Notes: a model not told the origin generated them from the sequence alone. A DNA stretch of 64,000 bases from Pseudomonadota bacterium (GCA_021324155.1 JAJPJQ010000020.1:122233-186232); one strand, 5' to 3'. Shown: positions 18,459 to 27,922, counted from the first letter of the stretch. Made by a program: numbers and translations.

Positions 18459-19388
18459 ATGATCGTCGATTGGCACGCCCACGCTTATCCGCCGGAGATC
18501 GCCAGCCAGCGGCGCTGGGGAAACATCTACCCGCTCACGATCGAAAATCTGCTCGACGCGCACGAGCGCGCGGCGATCGATCTATGCGTCGTCAGTAACA
18601 CGCTGCATTATATTAAAGGTAAGACTCCGGACGAGGCGCTCGGCTACATCCGGCGCTGGAACGAATACGCGGCCGAGATCCAGCAGCGGCACGCTAACCG
18701 CGCCGTCGCGTTCGCCAGCGCCGTGCCGGGCGGCGGCAAGGAATTCATCGCCGAGACCGAGCGCGCGATCCGGCAGTACGGCCTCAAAGGCATCCTCATC
18801 AACTCGAGCCACAACGGCGCCTATCCCGACGACGACGCGGCGCGGCCGTTCTTCGAGTTGATCACCGAGCTCGACGTACCGGTGATGATCCATGCTCCGA
18901 CGGTGAGCTTCGGCGAAGAGCGGATGCGCGAGTACCGGCTCGCGTCGAGCATCGGCCGGCCGTTCGACGGCTGCCTTTCGATCGCGCGGCTGATCGTAGG
19001 CGGCGTGCTGGAGCAATTTCCAACGGCAAAAATCGTCGGGTGTCATCTCGGCGGCGGCATCTCCGAAGTCATCGGCCGGATGGATTACGCCTACGAGCTC
19101 GGCGACGCGGCGTCGGGGCTGGGTTCGTACGAGCCGATGATGATCAAGCATGCGCCGAGCCATTATCTCAAGCGCATGTATTTCGACACGGTGAGCTACC
19201 ATGCTCCCGCCGTCATGTGCGCGCTCCAGACCGTCGGCGCCGATCGCCTGCTCTTCGGCAGCGACGCGCCGCCGCTTTTGCCCATGCTGCCGAAGGCGAA
19301 GAAGCTTATTGAGGATCTACCGATCCACGCCGCCGAGAAAGAAGCGATCCTCGGCAACAATGCGCTGAAATTGTTGAAGCGATTTTAA
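18459..19388 (+). CDS. Amidohydrolase family protein (Amidohydro_2, ACMSD-like)
   Basis: A TIM-barrel metal-dependent hydrolase or decarboxylase of 309 residues. All expected metal ligands are present: HxH in VDWHAHAYP at the N-terminus, His in PVMIHAPT near residue 145, His in IVGCHLGGG near residue 195, and Asp in LLFGSDAPP near residue 268. The ATG at 18459 has an AAAGGAG site at 18448-18453; the longer frame upstream overlaps the preceding gene and is rejected. The intact metal site contrasts with the two relatives at 55.6-57.7 kb. The substrate is unknown. Confidence 0.88.
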   Translation: MIVDWHAHAYPPEIASQRRWGNIYPLTIENLLDAHERAAIDLCVVSNTLHYIKGKTPDEALGYIRRWNEYAAEIQQRHANRAVAFASAVPGGGKEFIAETERAIRQYGLKGILINSSHNGAYPDDDAARPFFELITELDVPVMIHAPTVSFGEERMREYRLASSIGRPFDGCLSIARLIVGGVLEQFPTAKIVGCHLGGGISEVIGRMDYAYELGDAASGLGSYEPMMIKHAPSHYLKRMYFDTVSYHAPAVMCALQTVGADRLLFGSDAPPLLPMLPKAKKLIEDLPIHAAEKEAILGNNALKLLKRF

Positions 19389-19396
19389 ACGATCAG

Positions 19397-19726
19397 ATGG
19401 GCTACGCGGCAAAAGTCTTCCCGATTGCGGCGCTGATTACATTGTCCGCCTGCGCGCCGGCGGTCGCGCCGGAGACCACCCGCGCGAAGCCGAAGACGCA
19501 GGAAGACGTGATGGCGATGATCCAGGTGATGGAGCCGGCGATCGATAAAAGCTGCGGCGAGCGTGAGTTGAAGAAGACCGAAGTGGTGAAGCGCGCGACA
19601 GCCGAGGATTATACCGCCGTCGAGCGCTGGACCATCGACCGCTGCGGCAAGCCGGTTTCCTACCTCGTCACCTTCAAGCCCGGCGCGACCGGCGGAGTGG
19701 ATTTCAGCGTCAAGCTGGAGAAGTAA
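19397..19726 (+). CDS. Small lipoprotein of unknown function
   Basis: A 109-residue protein starting MGYAAKVFPIAALITLSACA, a lipoprotein signal with lipobox LSAC (Cys19). The mature part is charged, with two more cysteines (in KSCGERE and DRCGKP) that could form a disulfide in the periplasm, and ends in a beta-rich segment. It follows the amidohydrolase by 8 bp and converges with the minus-strand gene at 19727 with no gap. I do not recognise a family. Confidence 0.7.
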   Translation: MGYAAKVFPIAALITLSACAPAVAPETTRAKPKTQEDVMAMIQVMEPAIDKSCGERELKKTEVVKRATAEDYTAVERWTIDRCGKPVSYLVTFKPGATGGVDFSVKLEK

Positions 19727-19906
19727 CTACTTCAGTACCCCGAAGGCATACAGCGCGACAATCGCAAGTACAATCGCGATCAAGACACGTCCGACCATCA
19801 TCAGCTGCGTATTCGCCACGGGCCGCGCGCCTTTCACGCGCCCGCCGGCGAAGGCGAAAATCGCAATCACAAACGCGGCGGCAAGGAGAGCGATCAGCCA
19901 GAGCAT
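19727..19906 (-). CDS. Small two-helix membrane protein
   Basis: A 59-residue protein, MLWLIALLAAAFVIAIFAFA at the start and VLIAIVLAIVALYAFGVLK at the end: two transmembrane helices joined by a basic loop (GGRVKGARPVANTQ). The ATG at 19906 lies 11 bp after the stop of the CobW-type gene. No clear ribosome site is visible, but the composition is strongly that of a membrane protein. Function unknown. The longer frame up to 20071 is read through the CobW gene and not supported. Confidence 0.6.
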   Translation of the reverse strand: MLWLIALLAAAFVIAIFAFAGGRVKGARPVANTQLMMVGRVLIAIVLAIVALYAFGVLK

Positions 19907-19917
19907 AAGAAGCCGCG

Positions 19918-21174
19918 CTAGCAGCAGGGCAGGGGATTCTCGATCAAATTGTAGACGTCGTCGAAGGTGACGTCGTTGATTGTGCGCTGAATTTTGAAGA
20001 GCCGCGGCGGCTCGCCTTTCAAGAAGACGATGATCGCGGTCTCGATCGGCGGGCAGCCGGGCTTCACGCACGGGACTTCCTTGACCACGATCGGCGCCTC
20101 CGGCGGGAACTCGAGATTCTGCCGCGCCCAGTAGCGGATCTGGTCGACGGTGAAATTCGACGTGTCGAGCGGATTACGGCCGAAGGGGTCGACCGGGCCG
20201 GAGGCTTTGCCGTTTCCTTCTGTGATGCACGCCTTGAAGCCGCCGACGATCTTTTCCTCATCGAGATTTTTCCCGATGAAAACGAGCCGGTTGATTCTTT
20301 CTTCGCCTTCTCCCCAGCGCCGTCCCGGGCGGCCCTCGAAGAGCATGTGCACGCCCTGAAAAACGAACTGGTCGGGATCGCCGCGAAGATTCAAAATCCC
20401 CTTCATGCGCATGATGTTCGCGCCCTGCTCGGTAATCACCGACCGGAACCACTCGCTCACTTTCAAGCCGTCGAGATCGCCGGGGACGACGATCGAGACC
20501 GTCGCGATATCTTCGGTGTGCTTGTGATCGTCGGAGTGATTCTGCGCCTTACCTTCGAGCGTGAGGCTCTGGAGATCGAAGATGATCGAAATGTCGACGT
20601 CGGAATTCTTCGTCTGGCAGATGCGCGCGGCGCTGTTGATGTTGCGAATTTTATATTCCAGCTCGGACAAATCCTCGGGCGAGATCAAGTCCATCTTGTT
20701 GAGCAGCACGAGGTCGGCGAAGGCGATCTGTTCTTTCGCCTCGGGGGAGCGGTCGAGCTGTTGGAAGATGTGCTTGGAATCGACGACCGTCACGACGCCG
20801 TTCAGGCGGAATTCGCTGCGGATGCGGTCGTCGATGAAAAACGTCTGCGCGACCGGCGCGGGATCGGCGAGGCCGGTGGTCTCGATCATGAGCGTATCGT
20901 AGCTGCCGCGCTGCTCGAGCAGATTGAACAGCGTGCGCAGCAGATCGCCGCGCACGGTGCAGCAAATGCAGCCGTTGCTCATCTCGACGATCTCCTGATC
21001 GGATGAGATGAGCAGGTGATGGTCGATGCCGACCTCGCCGAACTCGTTAACGATCACGGCCACCCGCCGGCCGTGCTCGGTCGTGAGGATGCGGTTCAAG
21101 AGAGTCGTCTTACCCGCGCCGAGAAACCCGGTCAGCACGGTGACTGGTATGCGTTCGTCCTGTTGTTTAGCCAT
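19918..21174 (-). CDS. CobW/COG0523 family GTPase with C-terminal extension
   Basis: A G3E-type metallochaperone GTPase of 418 residues. It has Walker [18 protein letters not shown], the metal-binding GCICC motif (CxCC) in [22 protein letters not shown], and the guanine-specificity LLNKMDL. The histidine-rich DDHKH near residue 215 fits a metal role. The CobW C-terminal domain follows ([20 protein letters not shown]). Beyond it is an extra region of about 70 residues with [13 protein letters not shown] and a C-terminal CC pair. ATG at 21174 is chosen because [16 protein letters not shown] matches family starts. Target metalloenzyme unknown. Confidence 0.88.
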   Translation of the reverse strand: MAKQQDERIPVTVLTGFLGAGKTTLLNRILTTEHGRRVAVIVNEFGEVGIDHHLLISSDQEIVEMSNGCICCTVRGDLLRTLFNLLEQRGSYDTLMIETTGLADPAPVAQTFFIDDRIRSEFRLNGVVTVVDSKHIFQQLDRSPEAKEQIAFADLVLLNKMDLISPEDLSELEYKIRNINSAARICQTKNSDVDISIIFDLQSLTLEGKAQNHSDDHKHTEDIATVSIVVPGDLDGLKVSEWFRSVITEQGANIMRMKGILNLRGDPDQFVFQGVHMLFEGRPGRRWGEGEERINRLVFIGKNLDEEKIVGGFKACITEGNGKASGPVDPFGRNPLDTSNFTVDQIRYWARQNLEFPPEAPIVVKEVPCVKPGCPPIETAIIVFLKGEPPRLFKIQRTINDVTFDDVYNLIENPLPCC

Positions 21175-21227
21175 CGGATAAAGCGTAACAACGTGCGGAA
21201 TCCTAGTCAAATATCCGCGCGGAATGC

Positions 21228-22211
21228 TTATTTGTAAAGCAGCTTGATAAAGCCGCTCTGGTCGAGCTCTTTAAGGTAAGTCGTATCGATAAGACTCGCC
21301 GGCGATATCTCGCGAGTTTTCGGGCTGCGCGAGCCGAGCTCATCGAGGACCATCTGAATGCCGTTCACGGTCGGGTAGGGGACACGCGGCATGACGTTGA
21401 CGGCATAGTGCCGATAGGTCTCTTCCAGCATGTCGCGCTCGTCGATGCGCGAATATTTCGCCAGAACTTTGAGGCTGAAATCTTTATCGGTTTTGAAGCG
21501 CGCGAGACCTTCGACGTAAGCCTTGAGATATGCGCGTAGCGTATCCGGACGCTCGCGCGCGTAACTCTTCGTCGTCACGGCGCCGGCACCCTGGTAATCG
21601 ACGCCGATCGCGCTCATGTCCGCCAGCAGGCTGAAGCCCGCCTTCTGCGCCCGCAGATTGAGTGGCGATGAGAGGACGCCGCCGTCGATGCCGCCGGAGG
21701 TCAAGCCCGCGAGTATCTCCGGCGAGCCGCCCATCTGGAGCAGCGCGACGTCGCGCTCGGGGACGATTTTCCATTGACCGAGCAGATAGCGCAGCAGAAA
21801 ATCGTCGGAGGTGCCGAAGCGCGTAACGCCGAGCTTCTTGCCTCTGAGATCTTCGGCTCGTTTGATCGCCGGCTTGGTCATGAGCTTCTGTCCCGGCTTG
21901 TGGTTCGCCCCGGCGAGCATCACGAGATCGGCGCCCGCCTGATTCGCCTGAATCACGGCGGGAATGGCGATCTCCGAGATCGGAATCTCCTTCGCGAGCA
22001 TCGCCTGGACGATCTTGGAGCTGCCGGAAATATAGATCAGGCTTACGTCGAGGCCGTATTTTTCGAATAGACCGGCGTCCTTAGTCACCCACAAAATGCC
22101 CATCGAGCCGACGGTCGTCGGATACGCGACGCGCAGCTTCGATTGAGCTGACACCGACGAGGTGAACAGAAGGAGTGAGAGTGCTGCAAGGAATGCTTTA
22201 GCTTTCGTCAT
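21228..22211 (-). CDS. ABC transporter substrate-binding protein (SsuA/NMT1-like)
   Basis: A 327-residue periplasmic binding protein with a clear signal peptide (MTKAKAFLAALSLLLFTSSV, cleavage after VSA) followed by KLRVAYPTTVGSMGILWVTK, GLFEKYGLDVSLIY and the hinge motif DLRGKKLGVTRFGTSDDF. No permease or ATPase is adjacent. Its start overlaps the 3' end of the BFD-like ferredoxin gene by 14 bp, so they are co-translated. It belongs to the same family as the proteins at 17.5 and 59.3 kb. Confidence 0.86.
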   Translation of the reverse strand: MTKAKAFLAALSLLLFTSSVSAQSKLRVAYPTTVGSMGILWVTKDAGLFEKYGLDVSLIYISGSSKIVQAMLAKEIPISEIAIPAVIQANQAGADLVMLAGANHKPGQKLMTKPAIKRAEDLRGKKLGVTRFGTSDDFLLRYLLGQWKIVPERDVALLQMGGSPEILAGLTSGGIDGGVLSSPLNLRAQKAGFSLLADMSAIGVDYQGAGAVTTKSYARERPDTLRAYLKAYVEGLARFKTDKDFSLKVLAKYSRIDERDMLEETYRHYAVNVMPRVPYPTVNGIQMVLDELGSRSPKTREISPASLIDTTYLKELDQSGFIKLLYK

Positions 22212-22506
22212 AGCTGCATCTGGGACACACCTGCGAAAGGGCTGATTTCAATATCGCCCAGCCGCACTGCTCGCAGGTCGTTACTTCTTCGCCGAGCATG
22301 CCGCGCACCATCGGGCCGCAGCGCTGCGCGCCGCACGGGCCGGTGCCGACGCCCGTCATGCGCTTCACTTTCTCGAAGCTGTCGGCGCCGCGCTGGATCG
22401 CTTTGACGACCGCGCCTTTGCGGATTTTGTTGCACAGACAGACCGGACGGAAGGAATCGATGATCGCGCGCTCGCGCGCTTTTCTTACCTCTTCGGAGTC
22501 GTTCAA
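22198..22506 (-). CDS. BFD-like [2Fe-2S] protein fused to a zinc ribbon
   Basis: A 102-residue protein with eight cysteines in two sets. Cys23-x-Cys25 (PVCLCNK) and Cys58-x4-Cys63 (TGPCGAQRCGPMV) match the BFD-like [2Fe-2S] fold in its opine-dehydrogenase/HcnA variant, where the second pair is Cx4C. Cys78-x2-Cys81 and Cys94-x2-Cys97 at the C-terminus form a zinc ribbon or rubredoxin-like knuckle. BFD domains normally serve oxidoreductases, yet none is adjacent; the neighbours are a methyltransferase and a binding protein. A small cytoplasmic electron-transfer or iron-handling role is inferred. Confidence 0.8.
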   Translation of the reverse strand: MNDSEEVRKARERAIIDSFRPVCLCNKIRKGAVVKAIQRGADSFEKVKRMTGVGTGPCGAQRCGPMVRGMLGEEVTTCEQCGWAILKSALSQVCPRCSYDES

Positions 22507-22519
22507 AAGCTAGCGCTTC

Positions 22520-23506
22520 CTATTTCGTCCCGATCACGAGCGACGAAGTGAGCGGCGGCGGCAGCAAGAGCTCGTGGATATTTTTGAATCCCGCATTCCC
22601 GAGCCAGGTCTTCACGTCCGTATAAGAATAGCATTTTCCGCGCTCGGTTGTGAGCAGCATGAGCAGAGCGAACACGGCTCCCGATGCGGGCCGGGTTCTC
22701 GAATCATCTAAGATGTGATCCTTAATGACGATTCTACCGCCCGCCTCGATGCAGCCGTGTAGCTTCGCCATCAAACGGGCGTTGTCTTCGTCGCCTTCGC
22801 CGTGGATGATGTTCGAGAGAAAAACAAGGTCGTAGGTTCCCGATATGTTGTCGGTGCGATAGTCGCCTGGGACCAGCTGAATCCGGTCGCGCATGCCGGC
22901 GTCGCGCACGAATTTGTCGGTGACTTTCAAAGTCGCGGGTAAATCGAAAATCGTCGCTTTCAGAGCGGAATAACGCCGGCAGAACTCGATCGGATACGTT
23001 GCCGGTCCGGAGCCGACATCGAGCATGCTTTTAACCCTGCCGAGATCGAGTTGTTTTAGCACGATCTCGGCGTCGCCCCGCGCGCGCACGAGCGAGTCCA
23101 TCGCGGCGATGAAACGCTCCGTATCCTGCGCATCGTTTTGGTACATGTCTGGACTACGCGCGGGCCTGCCGGTCCGGATGCTCTCCGCGAGCCGCCCCCA
23201 GGCGTCCCAGAGCGAAGCGTCGAAAGCGATCATGCCGCCGAGATAGTTCGGCGAATCTTTGACGAGAAAAGTCGAGGCGTTATCGTTCAGCGAATAAAGC
23301 GCGTCATTTTTATTGAGCAGTCCGATAGAAACCAATGCGTCGAGTAGCAGCTCCATTGCGCGGAAATCGCAAGCTAACGTGGTGGCGAGCTGTGACGCGG
23401 TGCGCGTATGCTGAAGCGCCTCGAAGACGCCAAGCTCGACCGCAACCTGGATCGCACGCGCTTGGGCGTAGCCGCCGGCGATTCTTTCGAGCTCGGAAAA
23501 ATCCAT
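22520..23506 (-). CDS. SAM-dependent methyltransferase with winged-helix dimerization domain (O-methyltransferase type)
   Basis: A 328-residue protein. The N-terminal 100 residues form a winged-helix dimerization domain (ELGVFEALQHTRTASQLA; ALVSIGLLNKNDALYSLN). The Rossmann methyltransferase domain has motif I in SMLDVGSGPATYPIEF near residue 165, PGDYRTD, and NIIHGEGDEDNARL near residue 233, with GGRIVIKDHILDD. This is the arrangement of the carminomycin/hydroxyindole O-methyltransferase family. It begins 1 bp after the regulator gene and ends 13 bp before the BFD-like gene. Substrate unknown. Confidence 0.85.
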   Translation of the reverse strand: MDFSELERIAGGYAQARAIQVAVELGVFEALQHTRTASQLATTLACDFRAMELLLDALVSIGLLNKNDALYSLNDNASTFLVKDSPNYLGGMIAFDASLWDAWGRLAESIRTGRPARSPDMYQNDAQDTERFIAAMDSLVRARGDAEIVLKQLDLGRVKSMLDVGSGPATYPIEFCRRYSALKATIFDLPATLKVTDKFVRDAGMRDRIQLVPGDYRTDNISGTYDLVFLSNIIHGEGDEDNARLMAKLHGCIEAGGRIVIKDHILDDSRTRPASGAVFALLMLLTTERGKCYSYTDVKTWLGNAGFKNIHELLLPPPLTSSLVIGTK

Positions 23507-23507
23507 C

Positions 23508-24944
23508 TCAAAGCTTCTCGATTATTTTGTAACTGCGGCTCTTGGGCTTGAGCGGCGCGACGATGCCTTGCTTGACCATCAAGCGGATCTCGCGGTACGC
23601 GGTGTCGCGGTCGACCTCGCCGACGCGCTGGTAGTCGGTCGTGGAAAACGACTTTCCGTGCGCGTACGCGTAGGCGAGCAGCCGCCGTTGGCGCACGGAA
23701 GTGGCGCCGAACTGATTCAGCCAGCGCAGCGTGCTCTCGTCATAGATCGGCGTATTGCGCAGCGTCGCCGTGAAGATAAACCCTTCGGTCGAAAATTCCG
23801 GCGGCTGCAGGCCGTGATTTTCCATCTCCTGAAACATGCGCGGAATGCCTTCGCCCATGTCGCGCATGTAGCCGAGGTCCGCCAGCGTCCGGACGATGAG
23901 AGGATTGCGCGAGAAATGGACCCGCTGCTGGTGGCGTAGTTGCTCGATAGTAACAGGAGAGGGAGGCGCGCCGGGACTGCGGACTTCGATGCGGTCGTCG
24001 AACATCCAGACCTCGACGGGTGCTCCCGTAAGGCTGTAGTCGCGGTGGGCGATGGCGTTGACGAGAGCTTCCTGCCAGGCGAACGCGGGATATTCGAGGC
24101 GCTCGCGAAAGAATAGATCGTGCAACAGCGTGCGCTCGCGGATATGCTCTTTGACGCGGCCGACCGTCTCGTCGACGAGGCGGCAGAGCGGGGCTTCGAA
24201 GCGGATGCGCTTCACGACGTTAAGCGCAGCGCCGTGGCGCCGCTCGGTGCCTTCGTATTTGACGAAGTCGACGCCGGCGCGCGGGTGCCAGCGCGTAGGC
24301 TCCTTCGCGAACAGCAGCAGGGCGGCGGTTGTGACTGCGGTGCGCTCGCTGGATTGATCGATCAGGTGATAGACGCGGTTGAGGACGCTGATGGGATCCC
24401 GGGAATCGCCGATTTTTTCCGCCAGTAGGGCGACGGCGCCGAGGTCTAAGTCGTCCACCGTCGCGTCGATGACGTTCTGCCTCTCGTAGAATACGCTGCG
24501 TTTGCTGTCGCGGAGGCTCTGGATCTGCTCCGGCGGCAGCGCCGGGTTTTCCGTCGTGATGCGATAGAACGCCCGTCCGCCGGCGATACGGTGAACGTCG
24601 GGGCTGGAAGTAATCTCGAATTTGAGGAGCACGAGATTGCCGAGCTGCGCGCGCCTGCAAGCGGGCGCGAGCGGCGGTGTGAGCAAAGCGCCCGGCGCGC
24701 GGATCAGCTCCTGAAGTTCGTCGGCGGAATGGGGAATCCCGGTGACGGCCTTGTCCGGCTCGACGCCGACCAGTAAAGTGCCGCCGTCGGCGTTCGCCAT
24801 GCCGCCGGCAAGGCGGGCGATTTCCCGCGCGAGATCTTCACTCGGCTTCTGCGCTGAGGATTTTTTATATTCGTAGGCGCTTAAGAACTCGAGGAACTGG
24901 CCGCGTTCCTGCCGGAGGAGGAGGCCGATCTCTTCTCCGTCCAT
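23508..24944 (-). CDS. AlbA_2/Schlafen-domain ATP-binding protein, putative transcriptional regulator
   Basis: A 478-residue protein. The N-terminal AlbA_2 (Schlafen-like) domain shows EYKKS and the later GGMANADGGTLLVGVEPD (about residues 25-75). The middle part contains a GHKL-like ATPase-C4 segment (ALVNAIAHRDYS, RIEVRSPGAPPSP and DMGEGIPRM, about 290-380). The C-terminus looks like a winged helix (FSTTDYQRVGEVDRDTAYRE, then IVAPLKPKSRSYK). Such COG2865 proteins are usually annotated as transcriptional regulators. It heads the minus-strand run and may control it (inference). Confidence 0.85.
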   Translation of the reverse strand: MDGEEIGLLLRQERGQFLEFLSAYEYKKSSAQKPSEDLAREIARLAGGMANADGGTLLVGVEPDKAVTGIPHSADELQELIRAPGALLTPPLAPACRRAQLGNLVLLKFEITSSPDVHRIAGGRAFYRITTENPALPPEQIQSLRDSKRSVFYERQNVIDATVDDLDLGAVALLAEKIGDSRDPISVLNRVYHLIDQSSERTAVTTAALLLFAKEPTRWHPRAGVDFVKYEGTERRHGAALNVVKRIRFEAPLCRLVDETVGRVKEHIRERTLLHDLFFRERLEYPAFAWQEALVNAIAHRDYSLTGAPVEVWMFDDRIEVRSPGAPPSPVTIEQLRHQQRVHFSRNPLIVRTLADLGYMRDMGEGIPRMFQEMENHGLQPPEFSTEGFIFTATLRNTPIYDESTLRWLNQFGATSVRQRRLLAYAYAHGKSFSTTDYQRVGEVDRDTAYREIRLMVKQGIVAPLKPKSRSYKIIEKL

Positions 24945-25017
24945 GACGAAAGCGAGAGTGTCAGGTTTAACGGCTGCGTGTCAAGTTTTCGGAACGGCCT
25001 TAATATGCACCGGCAAA

Positions 25018-26163
25018 CTATTCCTCGGCGTTTACTCGAACGATTTCAAAAACCATCGCAGCCGACAAATAAAGATCCTTCAAATCGAGCCATTCCTTGA
25101 CGGTATGGATATCCCGCATACCGGTCGAAAGATTCGCCACTTCCAGACCCTTAGTGTTGAAAACGTTCGCGTCGCATCCACCGCCTGTGGCTTGAGTCTG
25201 GACTCGAACACCGAGGTTTTTGCCGGCTTTCTGGACCAGACGTACAAGCTCGGAGTCGTCGGAGACTTTCAGCGCGTCGTAGTCGCGCTCGATGCGCGCT
25301 TCGACTGTCGCGCGATAAGTCTTCCCGTCGGTTGTGACGCTGTGCGCTGCGGCGGCGTCTTCGAGGGCGCGCACCATGTGGTCCGTCTGCGCCGAGAGTT
25401 TTTGTTCGCTGTGACTGCGCGCCTCACCCTTGAGAATGACCGAATTGGGAACGATGTTGACAGCGACGCCGCCTTCGATCACGCCGATGTTCGCCGTCGT
25501 TTCTTCATCGATGCGCCCGAGCCGCATGCGTGCGATGCCCTCGGCAGCGACCTGGACGGCGCTGATGCCTTTTTCCGGGCAGACGCCTGCGTGCGCCTCT
25601 AGGCCGTGAACTTCGATCTCGAAACGGTTCGCGGCGGGCGCCCGGGTAAAGAGGAACCCGACCGAGTCACTGTCGAGAACGAGCCCCCTGCGCGCGCACA
25701 ATTGTGACACGTCGAGACACTTCGCGCCGATCAGACCAGCCTCTTCGCAAATGGTGAAGACGACGTCGATAGGTCCGCGGGGGATGTTGTTTTCATGAAG
25801 CGCGCGGAGAACTTCGCATATGATCGCGACTCCGCTCTTGTCGTCGCCGCCGAGCACGGTGCGTCCGTCGCTCCTCAAAATGGTGCCGTCGAGCACCGGA
25901 ACGACGCCTTCGCCGGGCGCAACCGTATCCATATGGGCGGATAGCAGGAACGGGCGCGCGGTCTGCAAGGTCCCGGGAATCCGTGCGATGACATTGCCGG
26001 TATTGCCCCCGACCTTTTCCCCGGCGTCGTCGATAATAACTTCGGCGCCGAATTCTTCCATCTCGCGCGTGAGCCTGATGGCGACGTCGCGCTCGCGCCG
26101 CGAAAGGCTATCGATGCGAATCAGCTCGATGAGCAGATTTTTCAGCCGCTCCTGGTTGATCAT
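25018..26163 (-). CDS. M20 family metallopeptidase (PepT-like)
   Basis: A 381-residue zinc aminopeptidase or deacylase of the M20 family. Ligand regions are visible: SAHMDTVAPGEG (His and catalytic Asp near residue 77), LGGDDKSG (bridging Asp near 110), CEEAGLIGA (catalytic Glu and ligand Glu near 143) and LDSDSVG (Asp near 165). The C-terminus has ATGGGCDANVF and STGMRDIHTVKEW, which supplies the final His. The length and GNVIARIPG segment fit the PepT-like subgroup. Its ATG overlaps the stop of the upstream ThDP enzyme by four bases. Confidence 0.88.
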   Translation of the reverse strand: MINQERLKNLLIELIRIDSLSRRERDVAIRLTREMEEFGAEVIIDDAGEKVGGNTGNVIARIPGTLQTARPFLLSAHMDTVAPGEGVVPVLDGTILRSDGRTVLGGDDKSGVAIICEVLRALHENNIPRGPIDVVFTICEEAGLIGAKCLDVSQLCARRGLVLDSDSVGFLFTRAPAANRFEIEVHGLEAHAGVCPEKGISAVQVAAEGIARMRLGRIDEETTANIGVIEGGVAVNIVPNSVILKGEARSHSEQKLSAQTDHMVRALEDAAAAHSVTTDGKTYRATVEARIERDYDALKVSDDSELVRLVQKAGKNLGVRVQTQATGGGCDANVFNTKGLEVANLSTGMRDIHTVKEWLDLKDLYLSAAMVFEIVRVNAEE

Positions 26164-27836
26164 GTGCGCTCCGCGGCGGCGGTCGCCTTAGCTTTGCCCT
26201 TTTTCGCCGAGGCGCGAATGTATTTTACGGAAACAGGGGAGAGGTCGCGCGGCCCCGTCATGACCTCGATGATCGAAAAAGATGGCGCTTTCTTCGCTTC
26301 GTCGAGCGCCCTTCGCAACTGTGCCACAGTCTCGACGCGAAAGCCACGGCCGCCCCAGAGTTTCGCCAGATCGGCGTAGCGCCATGTCGGCAGCGCGAGC
26401 AGATCCGGGCGTTGCGCGATCGGGCGGAAGATTCCCCACCCGCCGTTGTTCAAAAGAACGACGATGGGATTGAGTTTGTAGCGCAGTGCGTGAGCGATTT
26501 CCACACCGGTCATTTGAAAGCCGCCGTCGCCCGTGAGGATTAACGGCCGCAAGCCGGTGCCGATCTGCGCACCGAGCGCGCCGGGTACGGCGAAACCCAT
26601 CGATGCGTAAAAACCTTGCGCGAGATAGAGACCATCATCGCCGACTTTCAGATCGAGGCCGCCGAAGAGCGAGTCGCCGGATTCCGCGACCGCCATCAGC
26701 TTTTTATTCCGTGCGAGAAAACGATTGATCTCCCGCAAGACGTCGCCGACGCGAACCGCGCGGCTGAGTTCGGACTCGCCGGCCGGCAGGTTGTCGCTGT
26801 ACTCTACTTTTTCGTGGTGCAGCTTCAAATCGGTATGCAGCAGCCCGTGGACGAAGTCTCGTAACGTCACGTCCGTATAAGTATGAAAACTGACATTGAC
26901 GTGGTGCTCGACCGCCCAGATCGAACGGTTCCGCAGGGCCTCGGCCGGCTGGCTGCCGCCGAGCTCGATGTCGGTTAAGAACATTCCAAGCCCCACGATG
27001 AGGTCGGCCTGCTCAACGCGCTCGCGAATCGCGCGCGGGCTGACGGCCCCGATGTAAACGCCCATGTAGAGAGGATGGTTCATGGGAAACGCGCCCTTGG
27101 CGAGCACCGACGTACAGCAGGGCGCGCCGACCTTTTCGACCAGCTTGACGATGTCCTTCGCCAGCTTGTAGCGAAAGGCCTCGATGCCGATTAGCACGAC
27201 TGGGCGGCGCGCCGCGGCGAGACGCTCGGCGGTATCGCGGACCGCCTCGTCGAGCTTGTGCCGGTCGGATGTCGCATGGGGCAGCTCGCCGTTCCACTCG
27301 AGGATGTCCTTGGGGACGGGAATCTCGCGTTCGACCATATCGCGATGGATTTCGAGATAGCCGGGCTGCTGGTTGAGCCACATGGATCGGATAACGCCGT
27401 CGATATCCCTCGCAGCCCGGAGCGGATCGTCGATGGTTTTCGCCGCGCAGGTCACCTCTCTATAGATATTAAGCTGCGATTCGATCGCCCTCGCTTGATG
27501 GTGGATCAGAACACCGAGCTTCCGCTCCTCCTCGCCGGGGCCGCCGCTGATGACGAGAATCGGAACGCGCTCGGCGAAAGATCCGGCGACGGGATTGACC
27601 ATGTTATGGCCGCCGGCGCCGTAGGTTACGCAAATCGCACCAATGCGGCCCGTGCTGCGCGCATAGCCGTCCGCGGCGAAACCCACGCCGGGCTCGTGCG
27701 ACAGCGTTATGATCTTCAATCCACGCGGCCGTCCGAATTTGAAGAATAGATTGATGACGAGATCGCCGGGAATGCCGAAAAGATGGGTGACTCCGATTTT
27801 TCTCAGGTAGGCGACGAGATAGTCGCCGAGCTTCAT
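26160..27836 (-). CDS. Thiamine diphosphate-dependent enzyme (2-oxoacid decarboxylase/acetolactate synthase-like)
   Basis: A protein of about 558 residues with the three-domain POX/PDC architecture. The N-terminal Pyr domain has HLFGIPGD and the catalytic Glu in LSHEPGVGFAADGYAR. A central domain follows. The C-terminal PP domain has the ThDP motif LTGDGGFQMTGVEIAHALRY with GDG and NNGG about 27 residues later. The order and spacing resemble indolepyruvate/pyruvate decarboxylases more than AHAS, but the keto acid is unclear. The ATG at 27836 is preferred because GGAAG precedes it; the ATG at 27848 adds four residues. It is coupled to the M20 peptidase, so a peptide or amino-acid route is plausible (inference). 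Confidence 0.85.
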   Translation of the reverse strand: MKLGDYLVAYLRKIGVTHLFGIPGDLVINLFFKFGRPRGLKIITLSHEPGVGFAADGYARSTGRIGAICVTYGAGGHNMVNPVAGSFAERVPILVISGGPGEEERKLGVLIHHQARAIESQLNIYREVTCAAKTIDDPLRAARDIDGVIRSMWLNQQPGYLEIHRDMVEREIPVPKDILEWNGELPHATSDRHKLDEAVRDTAERLAAARRPVVLIGIEAFRYKLAKDIVKLVEKVGAPCCTSVLAKGAFPMNHPLYMGVYIGAVSPRAIRERVEQADLIVGLGMFLTDIELGGSQPAEALRNRSIWAVEHHVNVSFHTYTDVTLRDFVHGLLHTDLKLHHEKVEYSDNLPAGESELSRAVRVGDVLREINRFLARNKKLMAVAESGDSLFGGLDLKVGDDGLYLAQGFYASMGFAVPGALGAQIGTGLRPLILTGDGGFQMTGVEIAHALRYKLNPIVVLLNNGGWGIFRPIAQRPDLLALPTWRYADLAKLWGGRGFRVETVAQLRRALDEAKKAPSFSIIEVMTGPRDLSPVSVKYIRASAKKGKAKATAAAERT

Positions 27837-27922
27837 TTTGGCTTCCATGGTTGCCCAAGGGCCGCGCCTAAGTGCGCAGCTTAGCGAAGTTGTCGTAATC
27901 AGCCATACGGGTATTAAAAAAT

